DNA from: Desulforapulum sp034007745
Lineage (GTDB): Bacteria > Desulfobacterota > Desulfobacteria > Desulfobacterales > Desulfobacteraceae
NCBI GenBank assembly: GCA_034007745.1
Contig: JAVEQI010000006.1
Location: 1-64,000, forward strand
Length of the DNA: 64,000 nt
Direction: 5' to 3'
Positions within the stretch are counted from its first letter, which is position 1. Every line of letters starts with the position of its first letter. The position numbers and the translations under genes are program-made. This document shows positions 1-8,412 of the stretch, piece after piece. The notes under the pieces are model-generated. The model was not told the origin of the DNA. It ran no database searches and saw only the letters and a list, made by a program, of their open reading frames with translations.

Positions 1-2706
1 AAAAAACGATGAAATCCTGGAATCTTTTGACTCGTGTTAACTGCCGGATAGGCAGCTTAGAAAAATTCCCCACCACACGATCTATACCCCATCCAGTTAA
101 CTGCCGGATAGGCAGCTTAGAAAAAAAAAAAGGAAAAGATTTTGCGGGGCTTATTGTTAACTGCCGGATAGGCAGCTTAGAAATCAATCCAATATTGATA
201 TCCTTCCGGGTCTATGTTAACTGCCGGATAGGCAGCTTAGAAATGGCATCAATCAACCTTTCTTCCCCATCAATAGTTAACTGCCGGATAGGCAGCTTAG
301 AAAAACCTGGGGGACAGCAGAATCACCAACCCAGGGTTAACTGCCGGATAGGCAGCTTAGAAATTCGGGCTTTTTGATTCTCCTTCTTCTGTTCTGTTAA
401 CTGCCGGATAGGCAGCTTAGAAAAGAGGGATATCAATATTGGAGTAAGGCTTCGAGTTAACTGCCGGATAGGCAGCTTAGAAAACCACAAGTATTAACGG
501 GGGTATTATCACAACGTTAACTGCCGGATAGGCAGCTTAGAAATGTTGGCGGCCCTATGGGTATGTCATGGAATGGTTAACTGCCGGATAGGCAGCTTAG
601 AAAAGGAGAGCTTGAGGCTTTGTTGGATGTATATCGTTAACTGCCGGATAGGCAGCTTAGAAAAAAGCAGGTATGCCTTGCCGGATAAATTCATCGTTAA
701 CTGCCGGATAGGCAGCTTAGAAAGTTAAGTGTCGACTCAATGGTACTACAGCGTACGTTAACTGCCGGATAGGCAGCTTAGAAAAATCCAATTTATCTTC
801 GGGCATCGAATCAACAGTTAACTGCCGGATAGGCAGCTTAGAAATATCTGAATGGGGTTAAGGTCTTTACAACATCGTTAACTGCCGGATAGGCAGCTTA
901 GAAATGGGATCGTCAGTGTTGACTTTCCCATCAATAGTTAACTGCCGGATAGGCAGCTTAGAAAATGCAACAGACGGCCCGAACTGGACGACCAACGTTA
1001 ACTGCCGGATAGGCAGCTTAGAAAAATACTGTTGTGGCTTTTGATGTTGGCACAATGTTAACTGCCGGATAGGCAGCTTAGAAAAAGATGTGGCATCCTC
1101 GATGGCCTGAAGCTGTGTTAACTGCCGGATAGGCAGCTTAGAAAAATATTGGAGCAAGGCTTCAAAAACAATGTCCGTTAACTGCCGGATAGGCAGCTTA
1201 GAAAAACAAAAATACAAGCGAAGAGCCTTCCCTGTCGTTAACTGCCGGATAGGCAGCTTAGAAAAGAGGTAGGTGACTATTATAACGGGGGTACGTGTTA
1301 ACTGCCGGATAGGCAGCTTAGAAATGAGCAAGCTCATCCTGTGTTGCAACTGCCTCGTTAACTGCCGGATAGGCAGCTTAGAAAGTACTCAGCCATAATG
1401 GATTCCGATGCAAGACGTTAACTGCCGGATAGGCAGCTTAGAAACTTGTAAACTTGATCTTTGCTTGCGCTGATAGGTTAACTGCCGGATAGGCAGCTTA
1501 GAAATTTGATTTTGCCCTTTACTTTACCCATATCTCTGTTAACTGCCGGATAGGCAGCTTAGAAAAATAAGGCAGGCAAAGGATATAAAGGCTATTCGTT
1601 AACTGCCGGATAGGCAGCTTAGAAAACGAATGATTGCAATAGTCCCGTTTTGCTTTTGTTAACTGCCGGATAGGCAGCTTAGAAACCTCATATGCCCCGG
1701 TTGCCCACTTTGTTGTGGTTAACTGCCGGATAGGCAGCTTAGAAACAATGTAGAAACCCTTCTGCGCTGTTATCTCTGTTAACTGCCGGATAGGCAGCTT
1801 AGAAAATCACAGGGCTTTACTCCCTTGATATGGTGCCGTTAACTGCCGGATAGGCAGCTTAGAAATATACAGCCTTAAAACAGGGCAAAAAACGTCGGTT
1901 AACTGCCGGATAGGCAGCTTAGAAATCCTGGAACATGATTCTTGCCATGTCAGCCACGTTAACTGCCGGATAGGCAGCTTAGAAACTTACAATTGCTTGT
2001 AAATGCTCTTCCTGATAGTTAACTGCCGGATAGGCAGCTTAGAAAGGACGCCCCCCGAGCAAGCAATCCATCTGCGTGTTAACTGCCGGATAGGCAGCTT
2101 AGAAAACAGAGCTTTAGATTTATTTGCTTAAAAAACTGTTAACTGCCGGATAGGCAGCTTAGAAAGAGGGAAGTTTCAAGCTTCTTCTCCTTTCATAGTT
2201 AACTGCCGGATAGGCAGCTTAGAAATTTTGGGGTTTTCGGCATTATTGCTAATCTTAGTTAACTGCCGGATAGGCAGCTTAGAAAAGACTCAGCAGGCGA
2301 AGATGCCCTTTGTAGTTGTTAACTGCCGGATAGGCAGCTTAGAAAGCCCAGGGGATGGAGGCTGTTCTTGTCACATAGTTCACTGCCGCACAGGCAGCTT
2401 AGAAACATAGACGATTCCCCAAGCGTTCGGTGCAATCGTTCACTGCCGCACAGGCAGCTTAGAAAGTCTACAGAATAAAACCAATCATGCACCGGAAAGT
2501 TCACTGCCGCACAGGCAGCTTAGAAAGTCGTTCAGGATGATGGCGTGGGGTGTACAGTGTTCACTGCCGCACAGGCAGCTTAGAAAGTTATAAGTAGCTC
2601 CCATGATATCCGAGGCATGTTCACTGCCGCACAGGCAGCTTAGAAAATTATATGATGATTTTAAAGTCTGCAACAACCGTTCACTGCCGCACAGGCAGCT
2701 TAGAAA
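1..2706 (+). CRISPR. Type I-F-type CRISPR array, 45 complete repeats, open at the left edge
   Basis: 28-bp repeats alternate with 32-bp spacers (33 bp at 724, 1505 and 2466). The first complete repeat is at 36-63 and the last at 2679-2706. Bases 1-3 (AAA) fit the end of one more repeat, so the array continues to the left of the window. Each repeat begins GTTAACTGCC, can form a CTGCC/GGCAG hairpin and ends CTTAGAAA. This is the length, hairpin and 3' handle known for Csy (I-F) repeats, so crRNAs should be read from the + strand with the leader off the left edge. Thirty-nine repeats are of one version; the last six (from 2378) carry several linked changes. No cas gene lies in the window. Short reading frames inside the array that repeat the same nine residues are translation artefacts. 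Confidence 0.97.
2378..2706 (+). repeat. Trailer-end block of six variant CRISPR repeats
   Basis: The repeats starting at 2378, 2438, 2499, 2559, 2619 and 2679 begin GTTCACTGCC and carry GCACA in the hairpin loop region, where the other 39 begin GTTAACTGCC with GGATA. The CTGCC/GGCAG stem and CTTAGAAA end are kept. The switch is abrupt, with no intermediates. The variant start (GTTCACTGCC) is the form usual in other I-F arrays, so I infer that this block is the older version. Confidence 0.95.
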
Positions 2707-2828
2707 AATGGGTGTTCCACGCCCCTTGGTGCAGATATTTCAACTGTAAACGATGCACCGTAATTTTTCACACAAAAGATGAGGCACTTGAAGCGGGGTT
2801 CAAGCCCTGCGGAATCTGCAACCCCTGA
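2707..2828 (+). pseudogene. C-terminal fragment of an Ada-type zinc-binding domain protein
   Basis: From about 2709 an open frame of 39 codons reads into the stop TGA at 2826-2828. It contains cysteines arranged as WCRYFNCKRC and, 18 residues later, GFKPCGICNP. This resembles the metal-binding module known from the N-terminus of Ada and from the C-terminal tails of some nucleases and hydrolases. No start codon or upstream part exists: the frame runs back directly into the last CRISPR repeat. It is therefore the tail of a gene whose front was lost where the array now ends. The parent protein cannot be named. Confidence 0.6.
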
Positions 2829-2840
2829 TCAAGCTATTTT

Positions 2841-4265
2841 TTATGGGGAGACTTCCAACGAATCCCCACCATTTTCTATGTATTGTGTATGTTCCATGTA
2901 AATTTCTGCGTATTTATGCTCAATGGCTTGAACTTCTGAAACGGTTAGTTTCTCGAATTCTTTTTTTCGGGCACGTCTTGAAAGCTTTCCACCATTTTGG
3001 GAGAGAAACCTTATGAGTAAATCAACAAGCCTATCAGGCATATCGATATAATTTTTGATAAATTCGTTGAGGAGGTCATACTTTTTTAAGTAATTAACCT
3101 CGTCAGGCAGCGTTTTGTTTACCGTTTCCTCAACGCATTCAAATAGAAACTCAGCCTGTTTTGTTGCATCAAAATAACGGTATAGATCCATGGTCTCGTT
3201 TAGAACCTCAACATTGTTTTTCTCTGTGGGTCGCCATTCTATTAAGTCGAGTCTCGGCTTTGAATAGTGCTCTAATGTTTTGCGATATTCATCCATTCGC
3301 TCCAAAATGACGGCGGATACCGGAAAGATTAACCCTTTTGGGACAAACCCCTTCTCAGCCAGAACATGGTGAAATAGATAACGATGAATCCGGCCGTTTC
3401 CATCTTCAAAAGGATGAATAAACACAAAACCAAAGGCAATAAGTGCTGCCATCAGGACAGCGTCAAAATCATCGTCACGAAGAAGCTCATAGGTTTCGAT
3501 TAAGCCTGTCATAAGCGCTCTTAAATCGTCTGGCCTGGCAGAAACATGACCGGGCATGGGCATGCCTGTCCCACGGTCGTGTTCTCCAACGAACCCACCT
3601 TCCATGCGAAGACCTGACTCGATATAGCGATTATCCGGAATAACAATCTGCTGGAGATGTTCGAGTTCAGGAATGGTGAGTTTACGCTCTCCTGCTTCCC
3701 CAATTATTCTTCCCCATCGTACCCCCGGCAAGTTGTTGCGGACCCTATGGCGTTTGGACGGATAAGATTTTCCTTCGTATTGTAACTTGCCGTTAACGAG
3801 GGAAACAAAATTTCCAGCCCGGGCATCTTCAATATCAAGCTCTTCTCCCCGCAGCCATTCCCATAGGAACCACAACCTGCGGCTGTAAGCGCCGGTTGGC
3901 TCTGAGCAAATAATCTCTTGAATTTCTTTAGCTTGAATAATTTGAAATAAAGCATTGAGGAGAGCCAGATCAATGCCCTCATACTTCAAGGCAAAGATCA
4001 AATGTCCATAAAGCGTGTCCTGGGGCCTATGACGCGGTGTAAAAATATGCCAGCGTTCATGATCATATCTTTTATGTTTCGTGCCTATTGCACAGAGATA
4101 ATCAGGAACAGGCACCTTTAAATCATGGGCTAGAATTAAAGCTGAGTATCCAGCTAAACTGCTCCCCTCCTCCAAAGCTGAAAAACCATGAAAAGCAGTT
4201 ATATCCCGTGAATTTTGATTGTAAATTATCATTTTTATGAATTTCAGTTTGTTTATTCGATCCAT
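2841..4265 (-). CDS. Fic-domain protein (probable AMP-transferase)
   Basis: A protein of about 474 residues from the ATG at 4265; the frame stays open up to 4355 and another Met lies at 4232, and none of these has a clear ribosome-binding site, so the start is uncertain. The Fic core motif HPFEDGNGRIHR is complete at residues 284-295, with the catalytic His and the GNGR phosphate-binding loop intact. Fic enzymes usually transfer AMP from ATP to a Ser, Thr or Tyr of a target protein. Near the N-terminus the run SALEEG fits the (S/T)xxxE(G/N) autoinhibition motif, which would make this a self-inhibited enzyme; that reading is an inference. The C-terminal 120 residues are charged and helical, with a possible helix-turn-helix-like tail. 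The gene lies alone, convergent with the CRISPR array, and may be a toxin or defense accessory. Confidence 0.85.
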   Translation of the reverse strand: MDRINKLKFIKMIIYNQNSRDITAFHGFSALEEGSSLAGYSALILAHDLKVPVPDYLCAIGTKHKRYDHERWHIFTPRHRPQDTLYGHLIFALKYEGIDLALLNALFQIIQAKEIQEIICSEPTGAYSRRLWFLWEWLRGEELDIEDARAGNFVSLVNGKLQYEGKSYPSKRHRVRNNLPGVRWGRIIGEAGERKLTIPELEHLQQIVIPDNRYIESGLRMEGGFVGEHDRGTGMPMPGHVSARPDDLRALMTGLIETYELLRDDDFDAVLMAALIAFGFVFIHPFEDGNGRIHRYLFHHVLAEKGFVPKGLIFPVSAVILERMDEYRKTLEHYSKPRLDLIEWRPTEKNNVEVLNETMDLYRYFDATKQAEFLFECVEETVNKTLPDEVNYLKKYDLLNEFIKNYIDMPDRLVDLLIRFLSQNGGKLSRRARKKEFEKLTVSEVQAIEHKYAEIYMEHTQYIENGGDSLEVSP

Positions 4266-4473
4266 AATGGCATGAATAACGATTAGAATCCATGAAAAAC
4301 GATTACAAAAAAAAGACGCTGTGAATACTGTCCCTCTTTTTTGAACAACGAACAAAGACGATTTAAAAAGTACTTACAAATCGGTTACTTAACAGGGGGA
4401 ACATTTTATTTTACAAGTCGGAAAAACTTTTTATTTTATTGACTTATTAATGCGTTGTGGTCATTAATAATTA

Positions 4474-4501
4474 GTTAACTGCCCGATAGGCAATTTAGAG
4501 A
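4474..4501 (+). repeat. Solitary degenerate CRISPR repeat
   Basis: A full-length 28-bp match to the main array repeat, with 24 of 28 positions identical (start GTTAACTGCC, end TTTAGAGA). It lies 1.77 kb beyond the array on the other side of the Fic gene. No second repeat sits 60 bp away on either side. The 32 bases after it (4502-4533) would be the position of a spacer. It may be a relic of a longer array that was interrupted, or a solitary repeat unit with its own role. Confidence 0.85.
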
Positions 4502-4558
4502 CGGAAGGCTTAGGGAACTTACAAAAAATTGATTTACTTAACGAAAAGGAGCATCGCC

Positions 4559-4914
4559 ATGAACGAAACAGCACCGTCGCAGAAGGCATTCAACCAACTT
4601 GCTGAAAGCAAAAGTCCCTATTTACTCCAGCACGCAGATAACCCCGTTTTCCTCTCCATCGGGTATGCCACCTGCCACTGGTGCCATGTCATGGCACATG
4701 AATCCTTTGAGGATACTGAAGTCGCCGATTACCTGAACGAACATTTTGTTTCAATCAAAGTCGACGGAGAAGAACGTGCAGAGCAGGTTATGACACCTTC
4801 TCCGCCCAGATAATTTCACACCCTATGGCATTTACACAGTTCCTTGCGGCCTATGATTTCATTATCGGTCCAAGCCAGGAGATTGTGGTGGTGGGTGACC
4901 CCAAGACAACTTAA
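4559..4914 (+). pseudogene. DUF255 / thioredoxin-like (YyaL family) pseudogene with internal deletions
   Basis: A good ribosome-binding site (AAAAGGAG) precedes the ATG at 4559. The N-terminus has the family signatures SPYLLQHADNPV and FLSIGYATCHWCHVMAHESF, but the roughly 20 residues that normally join them are missing. After residue 75 or so the frame breaks. Family C-terminal sequence (FLAAYDFIIGPSQEIVVVGD) then appears in another frame, ending at the TAA at 4912-4914. The family is normally 600-700 residues, so nearly all of the middle (six-hairpin glycosidase-like domain) is gone. The product cannot be functional as a whole. Confidence 0.85.
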
Positions 4915-5094
4915 CTCTGTCCTGGCCTCAACCCGGAACCAAAAGAAACTATCATAAAAAATCTGCGGTCCTTAGCTTTGGATCCACTTCAGTACTTGAC
5001 CATCTCGTTATAAGCCTGCAATATTTGGAACCTTGGAATGTATTTGAATAGTTGAATGGTCAGCATGGTTTAGCAATAAAGAGAGATATGTCAT

Positions 5095-8000
5095 TTGGAT
5101 AGAGCTTCAGCAAGAAAAAAAATTGTAGAGTATACAAAGAGACAGCTGACCGGGGCCAGGTTAAGCTTGGAGTTGAAGGACGATAAAGCTCTTTTAAAGA
5201 AACACAGGCCTCTGGATAGGTGTTTTACCGGTTTTCTGTTTCCCGTTATCAAGGGCGAAAGCGGCCTGGACAGCATTGATGATGAGAATGACAATGGTAA
5301 AGATGAAGACTTTGACTCTGAAGCAAAAGAATCTGAATTAATAAGGGTAAAAAAAGAAAAAAGATACATCCCGCCATCATCGGCCGGGTTCTCTTTCTTT
5401 ATTACCGGGGATGCAATCAAATTACGCATCTTTTATAATGCCGTTCATTATAAAGTTGGAGCGTCTCGAGACAGTGTAACCCAACAATTTATTGGGAATG
5501 CCTGGGCTAAAGAAAAATTTAGCGATGACGGCGGAGAAGAGATAGAATTCACTCCAAAAAGTCCCGTTAAACGGCTGGTCTTTGATGGAAGGGCAAGGAT
5601 TGATGCCCTATGGCGAGATTATAAAAACGGCTACATCGTCACGATAAGCATGTCAAACAATCAGACTATGGACAGCGAAGCAGCGGGCAAAGAATTTGTT
5701 GAGGATCAGAACAAAAAGACTCTCTTTGAGGTGGAGCTGCGCTGTATCGTGGAATCTGGGACCATTGGGGTCTATCCTTCAAAGGACAAGGCCTTGCTGA
5801 CCGATGAAGAAAGGGAAATCGAGTTAAGATACAAGGATCTGCACATCTATGCAGTCGGCCATGGCACTGCTGTTGACTGGGGTTTAAGCAAAAACAAAAA
5901 AACCGATAAAAAATCAGACAGGCGAATGGAAATCTGGATCGATTTCATTCCCACGGTTGAAGTGCCCCAGCTGACGGCAAACACCGGCAAGGATGATGAC
6001 GGGGCCTTGAAGTTTTCAAACTTAAAAAATTTAGAAAGGGACGATCATGGTGAGATACTTCTGCAGTTGAACGTTTTTGTTAAAAATTATTCGGCCTGGA
6101 TTAAACGGCAAGGGGAAAAAGCCGATCAGGAGGAGGATCTGGAGGATAAAAAAACCGCACAGAAAATCCTAGAAAGGCAGAACCTGGCCGAACAAAGGAT
6201 GCAAAGGGGCCTGGAGCTTCTGAAAAACAGCTACAATGTCAGAGTTGCCTTTGCCACAATGAACAGAGCCATGCTCATGCAATGGATATCAAACGATCGA
6301 AACAACAATATCACAAAGGAACCCTCCCAGTATAAATGGAGACCGTTTCAGCTGGCTTTTATCCTGATGGTTTTGGAATCTGCCGTAAATGAGGAGAGCG
6401 AATACAGGGACACCCTCGATCTGATCTGGTTTCCAACCGGTGGAGGAAAAACAGAGGCGTATCTCGGGCTGATGGGATTTGTTTTTATCCATCGCAGGCT
6501 TACATATCCTGCAAGTTACCGCGGAACAGCTGCCATTATGCGATACACCTTGAGGCTTCTCACCTCCCAGCAGTTTTTAAGGGCCAACAAGGTTGTTCTG
6601 GCCCTGGAGCTGTTAAGGCAGCAAAACGAGGAGCTGTTTGGCGAAGAACCTTTTTCCACTGGGTTGTGGGTCGGCGGGGCAACTTCGCCAAATACATTTC
6701 ACCAGGCAAAAAAAGAGGTTCAACAAGGTCGGTTCAGCAACCTTGTCCTTAATAGATGCCCCTGGTGCAATGAAGAGTTTTCAAAGAAAAATTATGTTGC
6801 AGACGATGACAAATTTCACTTTACATGCACCAACTCCACGTGTCAGTTTGGTAAAAAGCATAAAAACATAATTCCCTGCAACGTTGTTGATGAGGCGCTT
6901 TATGAAAATCCGCCAAGCCTTTTGATCGCAACGGTGGATAAATTTGCAAGGATGACCTGGGAGGAACGAGCGGTAAGTTTCTTTGGGCTGAACAGCAGCA
7001 GGCCCCCTGAGCTGATTATCCAGGATGAGCTTCACCTTATCTCCAACGCATTAGGATCAATTGTCGGCCTTTATGAGGTTGCAATAGATACGGTTCTGAT
7101 TGCAAGGGGAATGAGGGGCAAGTATATTGCCTCAACCGCCACCATAAAAAACGCAGACCGACAGATTAAGGCGCTTTTCGGAAGAGAGGCTGCTATCTTC
7201 CCGCCGCCGGGCATTAGGTATGATGATTCTTATTTTGCCAGAACGGTCCCTCTTAATGAAAAGCCGGGCAGGCTGTACGTGGGATATCTTGCCCCCTTAC
7301 TCTCTACCCAGCGAAGCCTTACTCCCCTTGCTTCCACTCTTTTGTCTGCGCCGGTTGCACTGTTCAAGGATATGGAAGAGCATATGGACAACTGGTGGAC
7401 CCAGATCATCTACCATGGAAGCCTAAGGGGTGTCAGCAACAGCCGCACGCTTTATCAGAGCGGCATAGCATCTTTTTTTAAGACCCTCACCGTTGAGAAT
7501 CTCAAGGCTGAAATAGAAGAGGTCCTGCCGGGCTTTATCCCGGACAAGGGAATGAAAAACATTGAAGACTTTCAAAAGATCGATGACCTGGAGATAAGGG
7601 GAATAGTTGAAAAACACCTGCCGGTTAGAGAGTTAAATGTCAAAATCCTCACGAGCAACCAAAGCGCCGAGGATAACAGCCTTGTATTCAAGGCCCTTGC
7701 AAAACAAAGGGATGAACAGGATGCGGTTGATGTGGCCCTTGCAACCAATATGATTTCAGTGGGCCTTGATGTACCAAGGCTTGCCCTGATGATCATCAAT
7801 GGCCAACCCCTGACCACGGCGGAGTATATCCAGGCAAGCAGCCGTGTAGGCCGGGGAGAGACCCCGGGGATTGTTTTTGTAAACTACTACAAGACCCAGG
7901 CAAGAAGTCTGTCCCACTATGAAAACTTCAGATCCTACCATGACTCATTTTATCGTTTTGTGGAACCCTCAAGTTTAACACCATTTACCTTTCAGGCAAG

Positions 8001-8412
8001 ATCCCGTGCACTGCATGCAGCATTGATCATTGCGTTGAGATACGGGAATGTCGGGCTTTTAAAAAATGATTCTGCGGGAAATTTTGATGCCCGAAACAGC
8101 AGGATTAAAAAGATCATACAGACGCTCAAGACTCGAACTGAAATTGCCATTAACAGGAATGATCGAAATGTGATCAACGGGGTCCATGGACACATCGATC
8201 AACTGGTTGAGGCGTGGCAGCAGAGGGCTGATTTCTGCCGTGGGAACAGGATCAAACTGGTTTTCCATTCAAAGGACAGGGGGTTCGATAGTCTGATCTG
8301 TAATTTTGACGAGCAGAATGGTATGTGGCAGACCCTCCAGTCCATGAGAAATGTTGAAAATTCAGCGTTGATGAAACTTCTGGACGGGATAAAATCTCAC
8401 AATGAAGAATAA
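5095..8412 (+). CDS. drmA: DrmA-like SF2 helicase (DISARM core component)
   Basis: A 1105-residue protein starting at TTG 5095; an in-frame stop lies just upstream and no ATG is available nearby. It has a large N-terminal region without a known motif, then Walker A FPTGGGKTEAYLG (Lys452), a DELH box (residues 644-647), the STAT motif, and motif VI QASSRVGRG (Arg917, Arg920). A four-cysteine zinc-ribbon-like insert (Cys555, 558, 578, 583) lies between motifs I and II. The pattern and the directly following DUF1998 gene match DrmA of DISARM anti-phage systems, a DNA helicase/translocase that acts with DrmB on incoming DNA. The downstream gene overlaps by 11 bases. It is the first gene of a five-gene operon; no methyltransferase gene is present. 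Confidence 0.85.
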   Translation: MDRASARKKIVEYTKRQLTGARLSLELKDDKALLKKHRPLDRCFTGFLFPVIKGESGLDSIDDENDNGKDEDFDSEAKESELIRVKKEKRYIPPSSAGFSFFITGDAIKLRIFYNAVHYKVGASRDSVTQQFIGNAWAKEKFSDDGGEEIEFTPKSPVKRLVFDGRARIDALWRDYKNGYIVTISMSNNQTMDSEAAGKEFVEDQNKKTLFEVELRCIVESGTIGVYPSKDKALLTDEEREIELRYKDLHIYAVGHGTAVDWGLSKNKKTDKKSDRRMEIWIDFIPTVEVPQLTANTGKDDDGALKFSNLKNLERDDHGEILLQLNVFVKNYSAWIKRQGEKADQEEDLEDKKTAQKILERQNLAEQRMQRGLELLKNSYNVRVAFATMNRAMLMQWISNDRNNNITKEPSQYKWRPFQLAFILMVLESAVNEESEYRDTLDLIWFPTGGGKTEAYLGLMGFVFIHRRLTYPASYRGTAAIMRYTLRLLTSQQFLRANKVVLALELLRQQNEELFGEEPFSTGLWVGGATSPNTFHQAKKEVQQGRFSNLVLNRCPWCNEEFSKKNYVADDDKFHFTCTNSTCQFGKKHKNIIPCNVVDEALYENPPSLLIATVDKFARMTWEERAVSFFGLNSSRPPELIIQDELHLISNALGSIVGLYEVAIDTVLIARGMRGKYIASTATIKNADRQIKALFGREAAIFPPPGIRYDDSYFARTVPLNEKPGRLYVGYLAPLLSTQRSLTPLASTLLSAPVALFKDMEEHMDNWWTQIIYHGSLRGVSNSRTLYQSGIASFFKTLTVENLKAEIEEVLPGFIPDKGMKNIEDFQKIDDLEIRGIVEKHLPVRELNVKILTSNQSAEDNSLVFKALAKQRDEQDAVDVALATNMISVGLDVPRLALMIINGQPLTTAEYIQASSRVGRGETPGIVFVNYYKTQARSLSHYENFRSYHDSFYRFVEPSSLTPFTFQARSRALHAALIIALRYGNVGLLKNDSAGNFDARNSRIKKIIQTLKTRTEIAINRNDRNVINGVHGHIDQLVEAWQQRADFCRGNRIKLVFHSKDRGFDSLICNFDEQNGMWQTLQSMRNVENSALMKLLDGIKSHNEE

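Noticed and set aside
9..1349. Open frames in the CRISPR array on both strands that repeat VNCRIGSLE or SKLPIRQLT
   Set aside because: They are translations of the 28-bp repeat; spacer lengths keep the frame open by chance.
3521..3982. Minus-strand frames of 60-92 codons within the Fic gene
   Set aside because: They are shadows of the Fic frame and have no ribosome-binding site or family match.
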